A stretch of 21,087 nucleotides of DNA from Stenotrophomonas maltophilia (lineage in GTDB: Bacteria > Pseudomonadota > Gammaproteobacteria > Xanthomonadales > Xanthomonadaceae), in contig DGIP01000094.1 in assembly GCA_002386405.1 (NCBI GenBank), forward strand, positions 1 through 21,087. The letters run 5' to 3'. The position numbers and the translations under genes are program-made. Under the pieces are notes generated by a model, which saw only the letters and a program-made list of their open reading frames with translations, did no database searches and had not been told where the DNA came from. Below are positions 16,471-21,087 of this stretch, in pieces. Numbering within the stretch: the stretch's first letter is position 1; each line of letters starts with the position of its first letter.

Positions 16471-16499
16471 TTGAAAACGCGAATTGTTAGCATTACCAT
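16471..16499 (+). promoter_or_regulatory. putative promoter of the siderophore receptor operon
   Basis: TTGAAA (16471-16476) and TACCAT (16494-16499) are 17 nt apart, matching 5 of 6 and 4 of 6 consensus bases. The predicted start site is near 16506, about 33 nt before the GTG of the small exported protein gene. A Fur-like site fills the spacer and the -10. Confidence 0.5.
16479..16499 (+). promoter_or_regulatory. Fur box upstream of the siderophore receptor operon
   Basis: The 21-nt site begins GCGAAT and continues through GCATT to CAT. Against the extended Xanthomonad-type Fur consensus it matches about 15 of 21 positions by hand alignment. It lies between the -35 and -10 of the putative promoter, so Fur binding would exclude RNA polymerase when iron is plentiful. 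It is less symmetrical than the tonB site. Confidence 0.65.
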
Positions 16500-16538
16500 A
16501 GGCATCGCGGCCATCCGGTCGCGCCTGCCTGGTCATTC

Positions 16539-16928
16539 GTGTCCGCCATCCCCCGCACCCTTGGTGTTCTCGCCCTGTGGGCCACGCTCTGCGTGGTGCT
16601 GCTGGCGTGCGCCTGGCCGGGCGCAGCGCGGAATGCGACCGGGAATGCCAGCCCAGGGCTGATCGACACGGTCAGCGCATCGCCGAACGCGGTGTCGGTT
16701 GGCACGCCCAGCCTGCCACCGGCCCCCGCGCCGGAACCGCCGGCGGCCGAGTCGCCCGCCATCGATACGGCGTCCGACGCTGAAACCGCCTCCCACAGCG
16801 CGCCTTCCCGCCTGCCTCGCAGGGCCTGGGTCGCGGTGGTACCGCTTTGGCCGTCCGATGCGCTGCGCTGGCAGCGGCTGGAACCGGCGCTGCGCCTGAA
16901 TCCCGGACACGCGCCTCCCCAGGCCTGA
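16539..16928 (+). CDS. small exported proline-rich protein, unknown
   Basis: A 129-aa protein starting at GTG 16539; no clear ribosome-binding site was seen. An N-terminal hydrophobic stretch (about residues 8-24, LGVLALWATLCVVLLAC) is a signal peptide, membrane anchor or, with LLAC at 21-24, an atypical lipobox. The middle (about 54-75) is Pro/Ala-rich, and the end has a short basic and aromatic segment (RRAWVAVVPLWPSDALRW). Codon third positions are strongly G/C, which supports a real gene. It is the first gene after the Fur-type promoter and lies 117 nt before the receptor gene, so it is probably co-expressed with it under iron limitation. The family is not recognised. Confidence 0.6.
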   Translation: MSAIPRTLGVLALWATLCVVLLACAWPGAARNATGNASPGLIDTVSASPNAVSVGTPSLPPAPAPEPPAAESPAIDTASDAETASHSAPSRLPRRAWVAVVPLWPSDALRWQRLEPALRLNPGHAPPQA

Positions 16929-16936
16929 CCTCCGCG

Positions 16937-16954
16937 CCCACGCCGTGTCGTGGG
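16937..16954 (+). other. short hairpin between the small exported gene and the receptor gene
   Basis: CCCACG (16937-16942) and CGTGGG (16949-16954) form a perfect 6-bp stem with a 6-nt loop in the 117-nt gap before the receptor gene. No T-run follows directly. It could be a partial transcription barrier or an mRNA stability element; nothing else was found in the gap. Confidence 0.3.
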
Positions 16955-17045
16955 TGTCCGCGTTGCTGTTGTTTCCCCCTTCGTTTCCGCCTGCCGTGAT
17001 CGCCCCCAGGTCGTCCGGCCTTCGTCCGCACATCCAGGAAAACCC

Positions 17046-19343
17046 ATGACCGTCCGCCCGACCCCGCTGTCGTCCGCCCTGCTGCTTGCCATCGCTGCCC
17101 CCGCCCTCGCCCATGCCGAAACCGACGCTTCCAATGATCCGCAGCGCGCGACCGAGCTGGACGGCGTGGATGTGCACGGCGAACGCGTGCGTGCACAGTC
17201 GTCGAAGTTCACCGCACCGCTGCTGGATACGCCCAAGTCGGTGAGCGTGATCTCCCAGCAGGTGATCGAGCAGACCGCCGCCACCACCCTGCTGGATGCG
17301 CTGCGCACCGTGCCCGGCATCACCTTCGGTGCCGGCGAAGGCGGCAATCCGACCGGCGACCGTCCCTTCATCCGCGGCTTCGATTCGGCTTCGGACATCT
17401 ACGTGGACGGCCTGCGCGATGCCGGCAGCCAGACGCGCGAAGTGTTCGCCATCGAACAGATCGACGTGGTCAAGGGCCCCAGCTCGGCCTACTCCGGCCG
17501 TGGCTCGGCCGGCGGCACCATCAGCCTGGTCAGCAAGACCCCGAAGCTGGAAAACTTCGTGCAGGGCTCGCTGGTTGCCGGTACCGACAGCTACCGCCGC
17601 GGCACGCTGGATGCCAATGAAGTGATCGGCGACGGCATCGCCGCACGCCTGAACATCATGAGCCACGACGCCGACGTGGCCGGGCGCGATGAAGTCAACA
17701 GCAGCCGCTGGGGCATCGCCCCGTCGCTGGCGTTCGGCCTGAACGGCCCGACCCAGCTGACCATTGGCCATTACCACATGGAAACCGACGACCTGCCCGA
17801 TGCCGGCGGCTTCCCGTACAACAACCCGTTCAGCACCGGCGCCAACGTGCCGTTGAACGGCGACGGCAGCCCGATCGTGACCAACCGCGATGCGTTCTAC
17901 GGCCTGGTCGACCGCGACTTCCAGAAGACCCGCGCCGACATCACCACCTTGAACATCTCGCATGATTTCGGTGGCATCGTCCTGCGCAACATCACCCGCT
18001 ATGGCGACACCCGCAACGATTACCTGTGGACCCAGCCAGACGACAGCAAGGGCAACCCGAACCTGTATGGCACCGTGTGGCGCCGGACCAACTCGCGCGC
18101 AACCCAGACCGACAGCTTCATCAACCAGACCAGCCTGACCGGTGAGTTCGAGACCGGTGCACTGCGCCACAGCTTCAACGCCGGCATCGAGTACAGCGAC
18201 GAGAAGACCGTGCGCGGCAACTTCCTCATTGCCGATGTGATCCGCCCGAATGGCCAGACCACCGCCGGCACCAACAACCCGATCACCGGCAACCAGAGCT
18301 GCCCGACCACTGGCGCGGCCACCGGCTACAACTGCACCGACCTGACCCATCCGAACCCGCACGATCCGTGGGCGTCGCTGCACACCGTGAGCCGCAGCAA
18401 CCCGGCCAACGACGTGCGCCAGACCACCCGCACGAAGTCTGCCTATGTGTTCGACACCATCAGCTTCAGCGAGCAGTGGATGCTGAACCTGGGCGCGCGC
18501 TTCGACGATTACAGCGTGCACCAGTTCGTGCCCACCGCGGCGGCCAACCTGCAGCACCTGCGCAATGACAGCTCGTTCTGGAACGGCCAGGCCGGCCTGG
18601 TGTACAAGCCGATCGAAAATGGCAGCATCTACCTGTCGTGGGGCACCTCCTCCACGCCAGTCGGCGTGGACGGCGGCGACGGCGCGGACGGCATCAGCGC
18701 CACCATCCAGGACCTCAAGCCGCAGCGCAGCCGCAACATCGAGCTGGGCACCAAGTGGGACCTGTTCGATGCCCGCCTGTCGCTGACCGGTGCCATCTTC
18801 GAAACCGAGATGACCAACGCACGCGTGACCAGCGATGCCGGCACCACCCAGAACGCCGGGCGCAAGAAGGTCAAGGGCGCCGAGATCGGCTTCAGCGGCA
18901 CCGTGCTGGAAGGCTGGCAGGTCTTTGGCGGCTACACCTACCTGGACGCGGTGGTGGAAGACAACGGCTTCGTCAACACCGGCACCGCGGCAGCGCCGAT
19001 CTGGAGCCCGTCGCCGTTCAACGGCAACCAGTTCCCCAACACCGCCAAGCACAGCGCCAGCCTGTGGACCACCTGGGCACCGTCGTTCGTGCCGGGCCTG
19101 AGCCTGGGCGTGGGCGCCAACTACGTGGACAAGGTGTACGGCAACGTCAACAACACCAAGTGGGTGCCCTCGTACACCCGTTGGGATGCGATGGTGGGCT
19201 ACCAGTTCAACCCGCAGTACAGCCTGCAGTTGAACGTGCAGAACCTGGCCGACAAAACCTACTTCACCAAGGCGTACGCTTCGCACTACGCTGCCATCGC
19301 GCCGGGCCGTTCGGCAACGCTGGCCTTCAACTTCAAGTTCTGA
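17046..19343 (+). CDS. fiu: TonB-dependent catecholate siderophore receptor (Fiu/PiuA type)
   Basis: A 765-aa outer-membrane receptor for ferric siderophores, probably catecholates. ATG 17046 is preferred (AGGA 6-7 nt upstream and a clean 24-aa signal peptide ending ALAHA); the frame is open further upstream. A likely TonB box is ELDGVDVHG (about 37-45). The plug domain (about 55-170) has [54 protein letters not shown] and [14 protein letters not shown], all typical of siderophore receptors. The 22-strand barrel ends with aromatic Phe765 (LAFNFKF), as outer-membrane assembly requires. A loop around NQSC and GYNC may hold a disulfide. Fiu/PiuA assignment rests on the plug and on the downstream piuC-like and Sel1 genes. 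The family also imports catechol-bearing antibiotics. Confidence 0.92.
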   Translation: MTVRPTPLSSALLLAIAAPALAHAETDASNDPQRATELDGVDVHGERVRAQSSKFTAPLLDTPKSVSVISQQVIEQTAATTLLDALRTVPGITFGAGEGGNPTGDRPFIRGFDSASDIYVDGLRDAGSQTREVFAIEQIDVVKGPSSAYSGRGSAGGTISLVSKTPKLENFVQGSLVAGTDSYRRGTLDANEVIGDGIAARLNIMSHDADVAGRDEVNSSRWGIAPSLAFGLNGPTQLTIGHYHMETDDLPDAGGFPYNNPFSTGANVPLNGDGSPIVTNRDAFYGLVDRDFQKTRADITTLNISHDFGGIVLRNITRYGDTRNDYLWTQPDDSKGNPNLYGTVWRRTNSRATQTDSFINQTSLTGEFETGALRHSFNAGIEYSDEKTVRGNFLIADVIRPNGQTTAGTNNPITGNQSCPTTGAATGYNCTDLTHPNPHDPWASLHTVSRSNPANDVRQTTRTKSAYVFDTISFSEQWMLNLGARFDDYSVHQFVPTAAANLQHLRNDSSFWNGQAGLVYKPIENGSIYLSWGTSSTPVGVDGGDGADGISATIQDLKPQRSRNIELGTKWDLFDARLSLTGAIFETEMTNARVTSDAGTTQNAGRKKVKGAEIGFSGTVLEGWQVFGGYTYLDAVVEDNGFVNTGTAAAPIWSPSPFNGNQFPNTAKHSASLWTTWAPSFVPGLSLGVGANYVDKVYGNVNNTKWVPSYTRWDAMVGYQFNPQYSLQLNVQNLADKTYFTKAYASHYAAIAPGRSATLAFNFKF

Positions 19344-19360
19344 GCAAACGCGAGCCGACC

Positions 19361-20050
19361 ATGCTGCTGCAGATTCCCGACGTCCTTACCGCCGAGCAGG
19401 TTGCGCAGGCGCGCAGGCAACTGGCCACCGCCGGCTGGACCGACGGACGCCTGACTGCGGGCTACCAGTCCGCGCAGGCCAAGCACAACCTGCAGTTGCC
19501 CGAATCCGACCCGGCCGCGCGAGCGGTCGGGTCGGCCATCCTGGATGCGCTCGGCCGCAACAGCACCTTCTTTTCCGCCGCCTTGCCACGCCGGATCTTC
19601 CCGCCCCTGTTCAACTGTTACCAGCAGGGCCAGACGTTCGGCTTCCACATCGACAATGCGGTGCGTTACGACTACAGCGCTGCCGGGCAACCGCAGCCGG
19701 TGCGCACCGACCTGTCGGCGACCCTGTTCCTGAGCGATCCGGACGAGTACGAAGGCGGCGAACTGGTCATTGAAGACACCTACGGCAACCAGCGGGTGAA
19801 ACTGCCGGCCGGCCACATGGTGCTGTACCCGGGCACCAGCCTGCACCAGGTCACCCCGGTTACCGCCGGCGCGCGCCTGGCCTCGTTCTTCTGGATCCAG
19901 AGCATGCTGCGCGACGACACCCAGCGCCGCCTGCTGTGGGACCTGGACGTGTCGATCCGCCGGCTCACCCACGACCACCCCGAACATCCTGCGCTGGTGA
20001 ACCTCACCGGCGTGTATCACAACCTTCTGCGGCAATGGGCCGATGTCTGA
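19361..20050 (+). CDS. piuC: PKHD-type Fe(II)/2-oxoglutarate hydroxylase (PiuC/YbiX)
   Basis: A 229-aa Fe(II)- and 2-oxoglutarate-dependent dioxygenase of the PiuC/YbiX family, close to the usual 225-229 aa. The metal triad is His96 and Asp98 (FGFHIDNA) with His162 (SLHQVTPV); Arg172 (GARLASFFW) is the 2-oxoglutarate-binding arginine. [15 protein letters not shown] and [14 protein letters not shown] are family-conserved. The substrate is unknown; the family is tied genetically to siderophore receptor function. ATG 19361 lies 17 nt after the receptor stop and gives the typical MLLQIPDVL start; a longer open frame runs back through the receptor gene and is not used. It overlaps the next gene by 8 nt. 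Likely iron-regulated with the operon. Confidence 0.95.
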   Translation: MLLQIPDVLTAEQVAQARRQLATAGWTDGRLTAGYQSAQAKHNLQLPESDPAARAVGSAILDALGRNSTFFSAALPRRIFPPLFNCYQQGQTFGFHIDNAVRYDYSAAGQPQPVRTDLSATLFLSDPDEYEGGELVIEDTYGNQRVKLPAGHMVLYPGTSLHQVTPVTAGARLASFFWIQSMLRDDTQRRLLWDLDVSIRRLTHDHPEHPALVNLTGVYHNLLRQWADV

Positions 20051-20756
20051 GCCCGTCGCACCGTTCGATGGCGCGGCACTGGCCGGACAACTGCAGCACG
20101 ATCCCGCCGCCGCGCTGGCGGCGCTGCGCGAGATCGCCCAGCGTGGCGATCCGCAGGCGCAGTACCTGCTGGGCCAGGCATGCATGGAAGGCCGCGGCAT
20201 TGCCCAGGACCTGCAGGCCGGCATGCACTGGTTCGAACGTGCCGCCAATGCGGGCCTGGCCATTGCCATGAACATGTTGGGCCGCTGCCATGAACTGGGC
20301 ACCGGCACAGGAGTAAACCTCGCCCTGGCGGCGGTCTGGTACCGGAAAGCGGCTGGCGAAGGGCTGGACTGGGCCATGTACAACCTGGCCAACCTGCTGG
20401 GAACCGGACGTGGCGTGCCACGCGACGAGCGCGCCGCGTTCGCGCTGTACCTGCGTGCGGCACGGCTGGGCCATGCCAAATCGATGAACCTGGTCGGCCG
20501 TTGCCTGGAAGATGGCATCGGCGTCGACCGCGACCCGGCTGCGGCGCCGGATTGGTACCGGCGTTCGGCCGAGGCGGGCGATTTCCGTGGGCAGGCCAGC
20601 CATGCGTCGTTGTTGTTGGCGACCGGGCAGATAGACGAGGCCGTGGAATGGCTGCGCCAGGCATTGGCGCAGGGCAGCCCGTCATTCCTGGCGCACACCC
20701 TGCCGGTCCTGGCGGAATCGCCCCATCCCCAGATCCGGGCGCTGGCGTCGGCGTGA
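20043..20756 (+). CDS. Sel1-repeat protein downstream of piuC
   Basis: A 237-aa helical-repeat protein. Four or five Sel1-like repeats are visible, e.g. [54 protein letters not shown] and [18 protein letters not shown], each followed by a helix ending in W/Y-x-x-A/S-A ([36 protein letters not shown]). No signal peptide is present, so it is predicted cytoplasmic. Its ATG lies 8 nt inside piuC, so the two are coupled. The same order (receptor, PKHD hydroxylase, Sel1 protein) is known at piuA-piuC of Pseudomonas aeruginosa. It probably serves as a scaffold; the partner is unknown. Confidence 0.93.
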   Translation: MSEPVAPFDGAALAGQLQHDPAAALAALREIAQRGDPQAQYLLGQACMEGRGIAQDLQAGMHWFERAANAGLAIAMNMLGRCHELGTGTGVNLALAAVWYRKAAGEGLDWAMYNLANLLGTGRGVPRDERAAFALYLRAARLGHAKSMNLVGRCLEDGIGVDRDPAAAPDWYRRSAEAGDFRGQASHASLLLATGQIDEAVEWLRQALAQGSPSFLAHTLPVLAESPHPQIRALASA

Positions 20757-20759
20757 CGT

Positions 20760-20776
20760 AAATCATTCCTATTTGC
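20760..20776 (+). promoter_or_regulatory. Fur-like half-site before the last gene
   Basis: AATCATTC followed by CT and ATTTGC agrees with 13 of 15 bases in the right half of the extended Fur consensus, while the left half is poor. It overlaps the -35 of the downstream promoter and starts just after the Sel1 gene stop. Asymmetry makes it less certain than the other two sites. Confidence 0.4.
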
Positions 20777-20801
20777 GTTTGTTACAACCGCTCTCTACAA
20801 T
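20773..20801 (+). promoter_or_regulatory. putative promoter of the last gene
   Basis: TTGCGT (20773-20778) and TACAAT (20796-20801) are 17 nt apart; the -10 matches 5 of 6 consensus bases. It gives a start site near 20808, followed by the truncated gene at the window end. It suggests a new transcription unit rather than continuation of the receptor operon. Confidence 0.5.
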
Positions 20802-20848
20802 CCCCGCCGCGCCAGGACTGCTGGTGCGCTGTCGACAGGGATTCCGTC

Positions 20849-21087
20849 TTGCGCCACCCCCACCGCCACCGCAGCTTTGCCCCCGCCATGCGCGGGCAGC
20901 GCCCGGCGTTGGCGACGGTACTGGCGTGGCTGGCCCTGCTCTCGATGCTGATGGGCAGCCTGCCGCTGCTGGAACAACGCCTGCCCGGCACTGCCGCGCT
21001 GGTGCTGCAGCAGCCAGCCGAAGAACGTCCCGGCGACAACCGCCTGCAGGAAGAAGCCCCGGCCAAGCCGCGCCGGATGGCCAGTGC
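20849..21087 (+). CDS. exported protein of unknown function, truncated by the window end
   Basis: The 5' part (79 full codons) of a gene running off the window. TTG 20849 has AGGG 8 nt upstream; ATG 20888 is the alternative and has no visible ribosome-binding site. With the TTG start, the N-terminus is His/Arg-rich (RHPHRHR). A hydrophobic segment (VLAWLALLSMLMGSLPLL) then forms a signal peptide or membrane anchor, followed by a charged, Pro/Glu-rich stretch. High G/C in third positions supports coding. Nothing identifies the family. Its promoter carries a Fur-like half-site, so an iron-related role is possible. Confidence 0.55.
   Translation, partial: MRHPHRHRSFAPAMRGQRPALATVLAWLALLSMLMGSLPLLEQRLPGTAALVLQQPAEERPGDNRLQEEAPAKPRRMAS

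Noticed and set aside
16533..19286. 917-codon minus-strand open frame opposite the siderophore receptor
   Set aside because: Shadow of a high-GC gene; the plus strand encodes an unmistakable TonB-dependent receptor.

Overview
The window is a high-GC gammaproteobacterial chromosome segment, most likely Stenotrophomonas or a close Lysobacteraceae/Xanthomonadaceae relative. Three things point there: GTAG-headed repetitive extragenic palindromes of the kind described in S. maltophilia (three copies), a SUF operon headed by an Rrf2-type regulator, and a Fur-controlled catecholate-siderophore receptor operon. No rRNA, tRNA, CRISPR array, phage gene or transposase was seen.

Region 1 (1-5958): a small SET-domain protein-lysine methyltransferase gene on the minus strand, divergent from a tightly packed iron-sulfur assembly operon: Rrf2-type SUF regulator, sufB, sufC, sufD, sufS. 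sufC/D/S overlap by 1-4 nt. Two structures interrupt the compact layout: a perfect 8-bp hairpin at the regulator/sufB junction and a GTAG palindrome between sufB and sufC. sufA, sufE and sufU are not in the window.

Region 2 (5959-13813, minus strand): a GTAG palindrome, then an Rhs/YD-repeat polymorphic-toxin locus. In transcription order it has a 1776-aa Sec-exported YD-repeat protein ending in about five fibronectin-III-like modules. Next, joined by an ATGA overlap, is a 298-aa protein with its own signal peptide, carrying the missing Rhs core domain and a variable C-terminal tip. A probable immunity gene overlaps the tip gene by 11 nt. Two further small orphan genes and one gene remnant follow. 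The tip end of the locus is visibly more AT-rich than its surroundings. The split of one Rhs polypeptide into two separately exported chains is the most unusual feature of the window.

Region 3 (13814-16443): a 374-bp non-coding stretch with hairpins and a perfect Fur palindrome, then tonB, a convergent small lipoprotein gene, and a translationally coupled pair (GNAT acetyltransferase and Rieske [2Fe-2S] protein).

Region 4 (16444-21087): a Fur-type promoter, a small exported proline-rich protein, then the operon for a catecholate-type TonB-dependent receptor (Fiu/PiuA), a PKHD-type Fe(II)/2OG hydroxylase (PiuC/YbiX) and a Sel1-repeat protein, as in the Pseudomonas piuA-piuC region. A last promoter with a Fur-like half-site precedes an unidentified exported protein cut off by the window end.

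Functionally, everything outside the Rhs locus concerns iron: building Fe-S clusters, importing ferric siderophores with TonB energy, and Fur-dependent control. The Rhs locus looks like an accessory competition module sitting between two blocks of iron genes.
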